The translations under genes were made by a program, and so were the position numbers. From an uncultured Methanomicrobiales archaeon (GTDB taxonomy: Archaea > Halobacteriota > Methanomicrobia > Methanomicrobiales > Methanospirillaceae), in NCBI GenBank assembly GCA_903926075.1, contig CAIYHQ010000065.1, forward strand, positions 1 to 34,010: a stretch of 34,010 nucleotides of DNA, in the 5' to 3' direction. Under the pieces are notes generated by a model. The model searched no databases and was not told where the DNA came from. It worked only from the letters and a program-made list of their open reading frames with translations. This document shows, piece by piece, positions 25,001 through 34,010 of this stretch (position 1 is its first letter; each line of letters begins with the position of its first letter).

Positions 25001-28000
25001 AATACGGTCAACTCTCTTATCGACAATGTCTCTGCAACATTCAACGAAGACGGAATCTCCCTATATAATTCTTCATTCAACATGCTCACAAATAATTCCG
25101 CAGAATCGAACCTTTTCAGCGGGATTTACCTTAACAACATGAGTGATACCAATACACTCCAGGGTAATTACGCAGAGAATAACACTGTTGGAGTCAATCT
25201 GACCGGCTCAAGTTATAACCTTCTCAATAACAACACTGCCAACGGAAATTATCACGGTTTTGTAATCCAGTCTGGAAGTAACTTTAACAATGTTACAAAT
25301 AACACTGCTGAAGGAAATTCGTATTACGGAATTCACATATCAGGTTCACAATGGAACAATCTTACCAACAACACAATGAACTCCAATAAGTACAATTTCC
25401 GTATTTCCGGGAGTTCAGATGAAGACTTCATGCAGTACATCGATGATATTTCAAACCTTGTGGATGGAAAACCGGTCTATTATTTCAGAAATAACAATGA
25501 TACAACACTTGACGAGACAGACAATGTCGGTACCGCTTATTGCATCAGGTGCAATAATTTTACAGCCCAGAATCTGACCTTGACCCATAATGGTTATGGA
25601 GTATATATACGGAACAACACTAATGCACTTGTAACAAACAACACGGCTTTTCTTAATGAGAATGGAATACTTCTTTATAATGTCAGGGACAGTGAAGTAT
25701 CGCTAAACAATGCAAGCTATAACAATGATAACGCTGGAAATGGAATATCATTGTTTGCAGGAAGCACCAACAATACCATAAGAGATAATATTGCAAATTT
25801 CAATCAGAACGTCGGAATTCTACTCTCCGATTCCGGGCTCAACAGAATATTTAACAGTACCGCTAACCTGAATGGCCATGATGGGTTAGAGCTTTCAAGT
25901 TCGGACACAAACACAATAACAAACATAACTGCAACCCATAATGGAGAAGACGGGGTCCACCTCATCAGTTCATCAGATAATTCGATTTACAATGTCAATG
26001 CAAGCTGGAACACATATAACGGCTTTGATTTACAGGGTTCATTAAGAAATACAATAAACGACAGTATTGCAAATAATAATTCCAGGAACGGAGCATATCT
26101 CCAGTCTGGAAGTAATGGGAACGTTATCAGGGAAGACTCATTTAGAGGGAATGGGGCAAATGGGATTGCAGTAGAGAGTGCAAATGACAATATTGTCACG
26201 AATGACACTGTAGCGTATAATAAAAATTCCGGAATATCACTATCAAGTGCCCGCAATAATACGGTAACAACAAATGAAATCTTCAGAAACACTGAATCCG
26301 GTGTCTATGCCTCCTCATCCACGAACAATCATATTTTTGTGAACAATATCACGAATAACTCGGGAGCCGGAGTATACCTGAGGTCTTCATCCGGAAATGA
26401 CATCCTCTCCAACAATATCTCGTCAAATCTCGCGAACGGGGTCAGATTTGAATTTTCAAATACTAACAACCTCTCGCTTAACAATATAACCTATAACCAG
26501 CAAAACGGGGTTTATTTCAACAATGCAAATTCAAATACTATCACTAATAATGAAGCGACAAATAACACCAAGAGCGGAATTTTTATCAATGGTTCATCCA
26601 CTAACGTCCTTACCGATAACACAGCTTCATTTAATAAAAATTCAGGAATTTTCCTGACAAATTCATCTTCAAACAGGGTCTTTTCGAATGATGCCAACAA
26701 CAATACCGCAAGCGGAATATCGCTTTTAAATGTAGTAAATGAATCAATATTCCTGAATTCGATTTCAGATAATGCTTTTGCAGGGATTAATGCTTATAAT
26801 GCAAGTGCTTCAAACTTCAGCAGTAATGTTGCAACAGATAATAAACTGTATGGACTCCTTATCTCAAAATCCAGTACCGACACGGTCTATAACAACACTG
26901 GTGGAAACACTACAGACCTTGTTAATGGAATAGGTATCGGAATAGTCGATTCAACAAGTATCACAGCATCCCATAATTATGCAAACAATAATAGCGGCAC
27001 TGGGATCCTGGTAAGCGGTGGTTCAAAGAACCAGGTCCTTTCAAACGATGTAACTGATAATATAAATTCCGGGATTAACCTGTCAAGTACTACAGATAAC
27101 ACAGTAAGAGGCAATGATGCCACCAACAACAGTGCGTATGGAATTTTCCTGAATTCTGCAAACCGCAACACTGTAAGTGATAATCAGGCATCAAATATGA
27201 CAGAAGGTGTTGGTGTTGGTGTCCTTAATTCTCAATCCAATACATTTACCAACAATACTGCAATCAACAATCTTATAGGAATTCTTGTCACTGGAGGAAG
27301 TTCAAACAATCTGAATTCCAACAATGCCAGTTTCAATTCTCAGGAAGGTGTTCTTATCACCTCTTCAACAGGCAATAAACTTTCCTCAAATGTTGTAATA
27401 AACAACTCCGCAAGTGGAATTGAAGTCTACCAGTCTTCAGGGAATGTGATTAATGGTACCATTGCAAAAAACAACACAGAACAGGGCATTTTCCTCTCGG
27501 GTGGGAGCGGAAATACCATTGGTGCTGGAAATACAATCAGGGATAATGGTCTTAATGGGATTCTTATAGATAACTCAAGCAGCAACCTGCTTGCTGATAT
27601 AACCACAATCCGGAATAATAGCTTAAGTGGAATTAATATTGAGGGTGCAGGGTCTAGTGGAAATATTCTCTCAAATGTACTTGGCGTAGAGTATAATGGG
27701 TTGAATGGAGTCTACTTAGGTAATTCAAGTGGAAACAGCATTAATGGTACACAGAGTGCTTATAACACGTTAAATGGGATTCAACTCTTCAATTCAAACG
27801 GAAACACAATAGGGACTGGAACAAACACCAGTTTCAATGAAGAAAACGGTATTTTAATCCTTAATTCATCAGGTAATATTGTTGACGGGCTTGGGGCTGC
27901 ATCCAATAACTTACTAAGTGGCGTAAACATTGAAAACTCGAACAATATTTTGGTTTTAAATTCGAATGGAATTACGAAGAACAATGAAAACGGGATCTAT

Positions 28001-31000
28001 GTAGGTAACTCTACTGGAACTGTAGTAAATAGCACATCTGTATATTATAACCAGCAAAACGGAATTGAATTCTTTAATACATCAACGAGCACCATCGGAA
28101 CTGGAACTAATTCGAGCTTCAACAAAGAAAACGGTATCCTTCTGTTAAATTCATCAGGAGATTCAGTTAATGGAATTATTGCAGCAGCAAACAACACGTT
28201 CAACGGGATTAATATTGAAAACTCAAATAATATTTTAGTATTTAACTCTAGTAGAATTACCGGTAACAGTGAGAACGGGGTTTACGTAGGTAACTCGACT
28301 GGAACCAAGGTCAATAGCACAAATGCATATAGCAACCTGCAAAATGGTATTGAATTCTTTAATACATCCACAAGTACCATTGGAACAGGAACAAATGCAA
28401 GCTACAATAAAGAAAACGGTATCCTCCTGTTAAATTCTTCAGGAGTTTCAGTTAATGGAATTGTATCAGCAGCAAACAACACGGTCAACGGGATTAATGT
28501 TGAAAACTCAAATAATATTCTAGTATTTAACTCAAGTGGAATTTCCGGGAACAGTGAGAACGGGGTCTATGTAGGTAACTCTACTGGAACCACTATCAAT
28601 AGCACATCGGTATATAGCAACCTACAAAACGGTATTGAATTCTTCAATACATCCGCAAGTACCATCGGAACCGGGACAAACGCAAGCTACAACACTGGAA
28701 GCGGGATTTTATTTGAGAATTCAGCAGGAAATAACATTATAAATATTTCCTGGGCAAGATACAATGGACAGAACGGGATAACTTTTGAAAATTCAAGCAA
28801 TAACCAGATAACAAATGCAGCCGGCATCTGGAACAACTCTGGAAACGGTATTTATATTGAAAATTCAATGGGGGATGTTATCAATGGCAGTAATACTTCA
28901 TATAATACGAAAAATGGTATAGAATTATTTAATGTATCTGGTAGTGCAATTGGTTCCGGGACTAATTCAAGTTATAATCTTCAAAGTGGGGTTCTTGTCC
29001 TGAGCTCAGATAACACTACAATCGCAGATGTATCATCAGTAAGAAATAACCAGCAGAACGGAATTTATATTGAAAATTCGGAGAATACAACTATAAAAAA
29101 CGCAAATAATATACGCAATAATACAAATAACGGTGTCCTTGTCAGCAACTCCTCATTTGCAACTATCAGTAACACAAATGCTTCTTACAACTCTGGGAAC
29201 GGGTTCTCTCTCTTCAACTCAACTGATGTATCTCTATCTCAGAATATTGCAGGTTACAACACACTTTCAGGTATATACCTTGATAATGCAGATAACAACA
29301 CACTGAGCGGAAACAATGCCTCTTTCAATAAAAAGAACGGTTTTGAAGTTTTTGAATCAGATAATGTAAGTTTGACAGGCAATTTCGCTACGAATAACAC
29401 CCAGAACGGATTTTATCTTAACAGCTCTGAAAACAGCAGCCTTTCCCAGAACACTGCCGCAAAAAATACCTGGAACGGAATTTCACTATTTAATTCTACA
29501 GGAATAACAGTCAGCTCAAATAATGCAAGTTATAACAGCCAGAGTGGGATCCTTCTTAACAATTCAGATAGCAATTCGCTCTCACTTAATACAATCAGCT
29601 TCAATAAAGACTCAGGAGTCAGAATAAACGAATCCGACAACAATAACCTTACAGGGAATATTGCAGCCAATAATACGCTTTATGGATATTCACTCGTCGA
29701 CTCCCAGGGAAACAACCTGACTTCAAATATTGCAAAGTACACAACCGACTTATCCGTAGGTACCGGGTTTTCACTTGTAAATTCAAGTAACAACATACTA
29801 CTCAATGATACGTCACTACATAACGCGTATTACGGACTTAACATTAGTGGGTCCAGCGGTACAACCATGAGAGACGATAATCTCTCGGGAAATAAATTTA
29901 ATTTCAAGATAGAGGGCACAAAAGATTCAGACTTTTATCAGACAATTGACACGAGCAACCTTGTTGATGGAAAGAAAATTTATTATTTCAATGACACAGG
30001 TAATGTTACCCTTGATTCGAGTTCCAATGCCGGAACTGTGTATGTTATCAATGGTAACAACTTCACACTAAAAGACCTGAATTTACCACAAAATGGATAT
30101 GGTGCGTATTTCAGAAATACAAATGACTCAACGATAGAGAATACCAAAGCAATCTATAACGAGGTCAATGGAATATGGTTGCAGAACTCAAACAATAACA
30201 CGGTTACAACAAGCAATACCAGTTTTAATTACGGAAATGGAATATTTGTATCTGACTCTGCAGGAAATAACATAACCTATAACTATGTCCTCTCCAACCA
30301 GAAAAACGGTATTTACATTAATGATTCTGTAGGAAGAGGTCTTGTATGTAACATTGTTGCAAACAATATTGCAAATGGTATCCTGCTTGATAACTCTACG
30401 AGTTATACTCTTGAATGTAACCAGGTATCCAATAATGGCGGAAACGGTATATCACTCATCAATTCTCCTGAAAACTATCTGAACAACAACACTGCAAGAA
30501 ACAATACCAATGGTTTCTACCTGTTCCAGTCAAATGATACACACATCGAGAATAGTACTTCAACTTTCAACCGGGCGAGCGGTACTGAGATTGCATATTC
30601 CCACAATATTACATTATACAACGATACACTATCATCGAACCACGATTATGGCATTTATCTTAACCATTCGTCTTTAATCAATATAATCAGTAACACAATA
30701 ACAAATAATTCGATAAATGGCATCGAACTAGGAAATTCCACTGATGTCACAATATCCGGCAGCAATTTAAGTTACAACGATGGTTACGGTATAGAATTCA
30801 AGGATTCATCCGGACTTAATTTCACCCATAACGATGCTTCTCACAACACCCTTTGCGGAATAATGCTCAGAAATGTCACACAGATGGATGTAAGTGACAA
30901 TACATTTAACTACAATGATCTATCCGGGATTTGCCTGGTTAACTCATATGAGAATCACATTGCCTCAAATAATGCCTCATACAACGAAAACAACGGAATA

Positions 31001-34000
31001 GTCTTCACAAATTCAAGCAACAATGATGTAATCAATAATAATGCTGCGAATAATGTTAAATATGGGATGTATCTGAATGAATCGAGCAACGCAAACAATA
31101 TTTCAGGAGATATTTTTGCCTCCAATGGAATATCCGGTATAAAAATTGTTGATTCCAACGCAAATAATCTCACGAATGTAACGGCAGTCAATAATATTGA
31201 CTACGGCATCAGTTTGTTCAATACAAGTTATACCGATATAACTGCAAGCAACGCTTCGAAAAACCGTGTCGGAATTGAACTATTAAATACCTCTAATACT
31301 GGCCTTTACAACAATACTGCCAATGATAACTCGTATTATGGTATAAACATCAGTGAATCGGTCCATTCAGTGATGAGAAACAATTCCATGTCTGGTAACC
31401 TCTATAATTTCAAGGTTGACGGTTCGAATAACGCATCTTTCTATCATGATATTGACAGCAGTAACACAGTAAATGGCAACCTCATCTATTACTTCACGAA
31501 CTCAACTAACGTTACTCTTGGAGCAGACTCAAATGCAGGCACAATATATTGCATCAACTGCACAAATGCTGACATTCGGGATGTAAACCTTACTCATAAC
31601 GGCTATGGCCTCTATTTACGTGGCACAAACAACTCTGTTTCTGAAAATGTAACGGCCGGATATAATGAAATTAATGGATTTTCACTGTATTACTCAAGAA
31701 ATGACACAGTTGATAACAGTACGTCTTTTTCAAACGGACAGAACGGATATGTACTCTCACACTCTTCCCAGATATCACTCTTTAATGATACTGCAGCGGG
31801 TAATGGTGGTTATGGTGTCCTTCTTAATGGTTCAAGCAGTGGAAATTCAATATTGAATACGACCGCTGAATATAACCAAAAGTCTGGATTTGGCCTGTTT
31901 GATGATTTAGATAATAATCTTACCGGAAATACTGCATTGGGCAATTTTGGCTCAGGTTTTGAACTTTCAAAATCGACACAGGACCAGCTTCTCGATAATA
32001 TTGTCACTAATAACAGTAAGTCTGGAATCTGGCTCTTCAATACGTCCCTCTCTACGCTTATTTCTAACAATGCCTCTTCCAATAAGGGGTATGGAGTGTT
32101 ATTGAACGGATCAAGCACGAATAACACTCTTACCGGCAATTCAGCGGGTTACAATGAAATGTCTGGTTTCGGACTATTGAATGTCACACGTAATAACCTG
32201 TCAGGCAATACAGCATTCTGGAACGGAGGTTCCGGTTTTGAATTATTAAATGTTACAAACTCAAACCTCTCTCTAAATACAGCATATGAGAATACAGGCA
32301 GTGGAATTTCTCTGCTTAATTCAACAGGAGACCTTCTCCAGTTAAATAATGCCTCATATAACCACGAGAATGGAATAGTCCTTACAGGTTCAGGAAACAA
32401 TAATGTCTCGTACAATACAGCCTGTTACAACTGGCAGAATGGAATTCTTTTAAACAGATCCAGCAATGACAACACCGTTGCGAATAACAATATCTGTTCG
32501 AATTCTGGTTCAGGAATAGGAATTTTTGATTCTTTACGAACGAATGTTACTTCGAATACTGCAACCGGAAACACGGGTCCAGGATTTAAACTATCAAATG
32601 CATCAAATACAAATCTAACCGGAAACTCAGCCTTGGACAATACCGGAGACGGGTTCTTAATCCTCAATTCAACTCAAGATCGTCTCTTAAACAACATTGC
32701 AACAAATAATACCCAGTCTGGAATACGCCTCTTTAATACAAGCTCAAGCACCCTGATATCGAATAATGCTTCGCTGAATGACGGTTACGGTATCCTGCTG
32801 AATGGATCAAGCAATTTGAACAATCTGACTAACAATATCGCAGACTATAATGAAAAGTCAGGTTTTGGTTTATTAGATATATCAAGTACAAATCTTACGA
32901 ACAACACTGCTATTGGAAATTCCGGATCTGGGTTCATCCTGTCTAATGTGACAAATACAAATCCTGTCGGAAACACAGCCCTTTCAAACAATGCAAGTGG
33001 GATTTGGGTCATCAATTCCAGCAGTATGAAACTAACTTCAAACAATGCTTCATATAACCATGAGGACGGAATTGTCCTGACCAATTCGGGTTCAAACAAC
33101 CTTACTGGTAACACTGCATGTTACAATTGGGAAAATGGAATTCTTTTAAACCGATCCAGTAATGATAACCTGCTCGTGAATAATAACGTTTGTCAAAATG
33201 GAGGTTCAGGTATTGGCATTTTTGACTCCATTCGTGATAATCTCACATCAAATACTGCAACCGGGAACTCAGGCTCTGGCTTCACACTTTCAAACACGAC
33301 AAATACAAACCTGACACTTAATACAGCATCGAATAATACTGCAAACGGTTACACAATATTCAACTCAACACAAGACCGCTTTATTAGCAATAATGCAGTT
33401 AACAACACTCAATCAGGATTCTTACTCACAAACTCAAGTAACAACAACCTACTCTGGAACAATGCTTCGTATAACCACGAATATGGGTTCCTGCTGAATA
33501 GTTCAAGCAATGCAAATACTCTCGGAAACGACACAGCTAATTATAATACTAAATCTGGTTTCGGAATCTTTGACGTTATTGGGACAAACCTCACGAATGA
33601 CACAGCATTAGGAAACAACGGCTCTGGGTTTATTCTTTCGAATGCTACGAACTCCAATCTCACGGGTAATAATGCATTACAAAACGGTGCTAGTGGAATA
33701 ACCTTACTGAATTCAACGAGCAACCTACTGCAACTGAACAATGCTTCATATAACCATGAAAACGGAATTGTGCTTACTAATTCCAGTTTGAACAACCTCA
33801 CAAGAAATACTGCCTGTTACAACTGGCAGAATGGAATATTACTTAACAGCTCAAGCAATGGGGATTTACTTTCAAATAATAATGCCTGTCAGAATGGTGG
33901 CTCTGGAATCGGTGTATATGATTCGATAAATAATAACCTTACATCGAACACTGCAACTGGAAATACAGGTTCAGGCTTTACTCTTTCTAACACGACAAAT

Positions 34001-34010
34001 ACAAACCTGA
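22028..34010 (+). CDS. giant secreted NosD/CASH-type beta-helix protein, partial (3' end outside window)
   Basis: One frame stays open for 3,994 codons to the last base, where it still reads GSGFTLSNTTNTNL, so the true protein is longer. Residues 17-35 are an export signal (IIIIVLICSFLFTPVVVAS). A Pro/Thr/Ser-rich stalk runs to about residue 220. From about residue 240 onward come well over 150 coils of roughly 23 residues with the pattern NNT....NGI.L.NSS.N.L..N.A, the CASH/NosD right-handed parallel beta-helix signature. Asn-Gly-Ile turns and Asn ladders recur every coil, and Asn-x-Ser/Thr N-glycosylation sites are extremely dense. Cysteines are rare and cluster in CINC or CYNW positions. 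It is probably an extracellular adhesin, sheath or S-layer-associated fibre. The frame was checked at several points and at the end. Internal duplications are listed separately. No anchor is visible because the C-terminus is missing. Confidence 0.93.
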   Translation, partial: MDGSKRYTNKRLDPDKIIIIVLICSFLFTPVVVASDDLASGSDLMYIPEGIVTPGFTYSISHPIGTSELPIETQTLIQPSNTPIPEIPTIATTQPPVTVENTPYITPTETIVNTPTIEPTIEPPYELRGSSSEFNLSTPTQEYESFSIPTLNESENLANPFSGSSGSPLVSDNETRPALYLASPSPNATESDSIGSSLPTLSLDNPDNISSYSSSPISEELMYGLPDPWLNTSNWLGADGSHYWEITQPGIYDFDIDSVGNIFTTLSLFAINILTSDVVVHGNNATINGASGAGSVGIFANQSTNIYIDSFIVQDKDFGVLFNNIGYNTSMLVPNKIENVVADLNNNGIYVKNSNNVTVSSSSATNNQNAGITLYNTSYSTVSGNLNIVNNSIGIQSVSSDFNTITGNNIQNSTGTGIVFTDSRNSTLSNTNVLSSLQNGVTITNGVNISLSQNLIADNTLAGVAISGSEKTNISGNQIKRNLGNGISQSLGGNSSLFSNTVSNNQGNGISLSGSHGDNITSNTIENNGANGILLSGITQSILSGNQVNYNGGAGISLASTTLSNLLSNYATHNSGNGIVLSDSSSNNLTGNTVTSNLVDGIDISNSSSNNLFNNIAASNSFIGIHVRDGSTGNNLTGNQISQNSQFGVQILNAPYNTLHSNNMSNNYLNFNVKGVNDSDYYQYITMDNLVGGSPLAYLLDSVNTEINASLNPPKTIFCINCTDLLVKDINLSGNAYGIYLRNSRNSNINNVTATGNQNGIYLTSSSNITIQNSLGINNLQNGIYLDNSSGNNLGYSNASGNGINGFTLTNSNNNNLSFSTASSNGISGFSLVNSSNNLIKNSTSSNNQYGIYLSNSTDNSLSGNLAEYNLQHGMYITQGSVNTTLTDNTLYKNAYYGMFLEASGNATLERNNFTENRFNFKIGGLNDSDYYHTIDTSNTVDGRPIWYFKNVSDTLLDSTSNASTVYCINCVNFTARDLNLTPNGYGIYLRNTVNSLIDNVSATFNEDGISLYNSSFNMLTNNSAESNLFSGIYLNNMSDTNTLQGNYAENNTVGVNLTGSSYNLLNNNTANGNYHGFVIQSGSNFNNVTNNTAEGNSYYGIHISGSQWNNLTNNTMNSNKYNFRISGSSDEDFMQYIDDISNLVDGKPVYYFRNNNDTTLDETDNVGTAYCIRCNNFTAQNLTLTHNGYGVYIRNNTNALVTNNTAFLNENGILLYNVRDSEVSLNNASYNNDNAGNGISLFAGSTNNTIRDNIANFNQNVGILLSDSGLNRIFNSTANLNGHDGLELSSSDTNTITNITATHNGEDGVHLISSSDNSIYNVNASWNTYNGFDLQGSLRNTINDSIANNNSRNGAYLQSGSNGNVIREDSFRGNGANGIAVESANDNIVTNDTVAYNKNSGISLSSARNNTVTTNEIFRNTESGVYASSSTNNHIFVNNITNNSGAGVYLRSSSGNDILSNNISSNLANGVRFEFSNTNNLSLNNITYNQQNGVYFNNANSNTITNNEATNNTKSGIFINGSSTNVLTDNTASFNKNSGIFLTNSSSNRVFSNDANNNTASGISLLNVVNESIFLNSISDNAFAGINAYNASASNFSSNVATDNKLYGLLISKSSTDTVYNNTGGNTTDLVNGIGIGIVDSTSITASHNYANNNSGTGILVSGGSKNQVLSNDVTDNINSGINLSSTTDNTVRGNDATNNSAYGIFLNSANRNTVSDNQASNMTEGVGVGVLNSQSNTFTNNTAINNLIGILVTGGSSNNLNSNNASFNSQEGVLITSSTGNKLSSNVVINNSASGIEVYQSSGNVINGTIAKNNTEQGIFLSGGSGNTIGAGNTIRDNGLNGILIDNSSSNLLADITTIRNNSLSGINIEGAGSSGNILSNVLGVEYNGLNGVYLGNSSGNSINGTQSAYNTLNGIQLFNSNGNTIGTGTNTSFNEENGILILNSSGNIVDGLGAASNNLLSGVNIENSNNILVLNSNGITKNNENGIYVGNSTGTVVNSTSVYYNQQNGIEFFNTSTSTIGTGTNSSFNKENGILLLNSSGDSVNGIIAAANNTFNGINIENSNNILVFNSSRITGNSENGVYVGNSTGTKVNSTNAYSNLQNGIEFFNTSTSTIGTGTNASYNKENGILLLNSSGVSVNGIVSAANNTVNGINVENSNNILVFNSSGISGNSENGVYVGNSTGTTINSTSVYSNLQNGIEFFNTSASTIGTGTNASYNTGSGILFENSAGNNIINISWARYNGQNGITFENSSNNQITNAAGIWNNSGNGIYIENSMGDVINGSNTSYNTKNGIELFNVSGSAIGSGTNSSYNLQSGVLVLSSDNTTIADVSSVRNNQQNGIYIENSENTTIKNANNIRNNTNNGVLVSNSSFATISNTNASYNSGNGFSLFNSTDVSLSQNIAGYNTLSGIYLDNADNNTLSGNNASFNKKNGFEVFESDNVSLTGNFATNNTQNGFYLNSSENSSLSQNTAAKNTWNGISLFNSTGITVSSNNASYNSQSGILLNNSDSNSLSLNTISFNKDSGVRINESDNNNLTGNIAANNTLYGYSLVDSQGNNLTSNIAKYTTDLSVGTGFSLVNSSNNILLNDTSLHNAYYGLNISGSSGTTMRDDNLSGNKFNFKIEGTKDSDFYQTIDTSNLVDGKKIYYFNDTGNVTLDSSSNAGTVYVINGNNFTLKDLNLPQNGYGAYFRNTNDSTIENTKAIYNEVNGIWLQNSNNNTVTTSNTSFNYGNGIFVSDSAGNNITYNYVLSNQKNGIYINDSVGRGLVCNIVANNIANGILLDNSTSYTLECNQVSNNGGNGISLINSPENYLNNNTARNNTNGFYLFQSNDTHIENSTSTFNRASGTEIAYSHNITLYNDTLSSNHDYGIYLNHSSLINIISNTITNNSINGIELGNSTDVTISGSNLSYNDGYGIEFKDSSGLNFTHNDASHNTLCGIMLRNVTQMDVSDNTFNYNDLSGICLVNSYENHIASNNASYNENNGIVFTNSSNNDVINNNAANNVKYGMYLNESSNANNISGDIFASNGISGIKIVDSNANNLTNVTAVNNIDYGISLFNTSYTDITASNASKNRVGIELLNTSNTGLYNNTANDNSYYGINISESVHSVMRNNSMSGNLYNFKVDGSNNASFYHDIDSSNTVNGNLIYYFTNSTNVTLGADSNAGTIYCINCTNADIRDVNLTHNGYGLYLRGTNNSVSENVTAGYNEINGFSLYYSRNDTVDNSTSFSNGQNGYVLSHSSQISLFNDTAAGNGGYGVLLNGSSSGNSILNTTAEYNQKSGFGLFDDLDNNLTGNTALGNFGSGFELSKSTQDQLLDNIVTNNSKSGIWLFNTSLSTLISNNASSNKGYGVLLNGSSTNNTLTGNSAGYNEMSGFGLLNVTRNNLSGNTAFWNGGSGFELLNVTNSNLSLNTAYENTGSGISLLNSTGDLLQLNNASYNHENGIVLTGSGNNNVSYNTACYNWQNGILLNRSSNDNTVANNNICSNSGSGIGIFDSLRTNVTSNTATGNTGPGFKLSNASNTNLTGNSALDNTGDGFLILNSTQDRLLNNIATNNTQSGIRLFNTSSSTLISNNASLNDGYGILLNGSSNLNNLTNNIADYNEKSGFGLLDISSTNLTNNTAIGNSGSGFILSNVTNTNPVGNTALSNNASGIWVINSSSMKLTSNNASYNHEDGIVLTNSGSNNLTGNTACYNWENGILLNRSSNDNLLVNNNVCQNGGSGIGIFDSIRDNLTSNTATGNSGSGFTLSNTTNTNLTLNTASNNTANGYTIFNSTQDRFISNNAVNNTQSGFLLTNSSNNNLLWNNASYNHEYGFLLNSSSNANTLGNDTANYNTKSGFGIFDVIGTNLTNDTALGNNGSGFILSNATNSNLTGNNALQNGASGITLLNSTSNLLQLNNASYNHENGIVLTNSSLNNLTRNTACYNWQNGILLNSSSNGDLLSNNNACQNGGSGIGVYDSINNNLTSNTATGNTGSGFTLSNTTNTNL
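24030..31626 (+). repeat. five copies of a ~75-residue non-coil module within the giant protein
   Basis: At about 24030-24260, 24779-25006, 25389-25620, 29892-30120 and 31401-31626 the coil pattern is broken by a conserved block. It reads roughly NFKI.G..DSDYY..IDTSN.VDGKPIYYF, then TLD..SNAGTVYCINC.NFT..DLNLT.NGYGIYLRN. Three copies keep CINC and one has CIRC; the 29892 copy has VING in its place. Related blocks are a known part of archaeal NosD-type proteins. They divide the helix into segments and each is followed by a fresh run of coils. Confidence 0.8.
27676..29100 (+). repeat. 285-bp (95-residue) tandem repeat array, about five copies
   Basis: The phrase encoding TIGTGTN.S.N occurs at 27806, 28091, 28376, 28661 and 28946, exactly 285 bp apart each time. 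Other words keep the same spacing, such as GTAGGTAACTC near 28000 and GAAAATTC at 28787 and 29072. One unit equals four beta-helix coils. The middle three copies are most alike, and the outer ones have drifted. Confidence 0.9.
31727..34010 (+). repeat. 696-bp (232-residue) tandem super-repeat, three clear copies plus one diverged
   Basis: The codons for QNGI/ENGI in the phrase CYNWQNGILL lie at 32435, 33131 and 33827, spaced 696 bp, and an eroded match is at 31739. A second anchor (GGTTT.GG before a FGL/FGI strand) is at 32165, 32861 and 33557, again 696 bp apart. One unit equals about ten coils and contains one Cys pair region. The array runs off the end of the window. Confidence 0.88.

Noticed and set aside
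23149-33801. Many minus-strand open frames of 60-150 codons within the giant gene
   Set aside because: They are low-complexity antisense shadows of the in-frame repeats (Leu/Phe/Pro-rich opposite Asn/Ser codons), have no ribosome binding sites, and recur with the repeat units.
27676-34010. CRISPR-like or satellite array
   Set aside because: The repeats are 285 and 696 bp, imperfect, contiguous and always in frame with a coding sequence. There are no short identical repeats with unique spacers and no cas genes.

Overview
The window looks like a chromosomal segment of a methanogenic archaeon, most likely of the order Methanomicrobiales and possibly Methanospirillum-like. This is inferred from gene content and style, not from a marker gene. 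The pointers are AT-rich DNA, TATA-type promoter candidates close to start codons, GGTG/GGAG ribosome binding sites mixed with apparently leaderless genes, frequent GTG and TTG starts, lipobox lipoproteins, a Rpn-type nuclease, an RNB-domain ribonuclease, and a giant Asn/Ser/Thr-rich NosD-type surface protein. No rRNA, tRNA or CRISPR array was seen.

Layout. Positions 49-1110 (minus) encode a secreted cysteine-repeat protein. An insertion sequence with 23-bp terminal inverted repeats (1113-3301) sits two bases upstream of its start codon. Its transposase is broken by a frame change in a run of nine A and by an in-frame TGA. Next come two tandemly duplicated lipoprotein genes (3412-4641). A decayed patch follows: a 143-bp relic of a Rpn-type nuclease gene, overlapped on the other strand by an AbrB-type regulator whose last 20 residues are read antisense through the relic. 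The intact Rpn-type gene lies just downstream (5694-6533).

Positions 6544-11265 are all on the minus strand: a TauE/SafE-type permease, an internally deleted isocitrate lyase/PEP mutase-family gene, a PMCA-like calcium P-type ATPase and a four-helix membrane protein. An RNB-family ribonuclease (11370-12836, plus) converges on a livF-livG pair of ABC ATPases that has no permease or binding protein nearby. Divergent from livG is a lactate permease-family transporter (14521-16107). It is followed by a translationally coupled FAD oxidoreductase/GT2 glycosyltransferase pair, and then by a ROK-family sugar kinase on the opposite strand whose 3' end overlaps the glycosyltransferase.

Positions 19291-21755 look like the remains of a defence-type locus. 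A short protein resembling the N-terminus of a large helicase is coupled to an intact Schlafen-AlbA_2 ATP-binding regulator. Behind it lies a start-less fragment resembling the C-terminus of DUF499/COG1483 ATPases, then a tiny coupled ORF and a T-rich terminator.

From 22028 to the end of the window there is one open frame of at least 3,994 codons. It has a signal peptide, a Pro/Thr/Ser-rich linker and a very long NosD/CASH-type parallel beta-helix, and it continues past the window. Inside it are a 285-bp (95-residue) tandem array of about five copies, a 696-bp (232-residue) array of at least three clear copies, and five copies of a distinct roughly 75-residue module. The protein appears to have grown by duplicating whole sets of helix coils.
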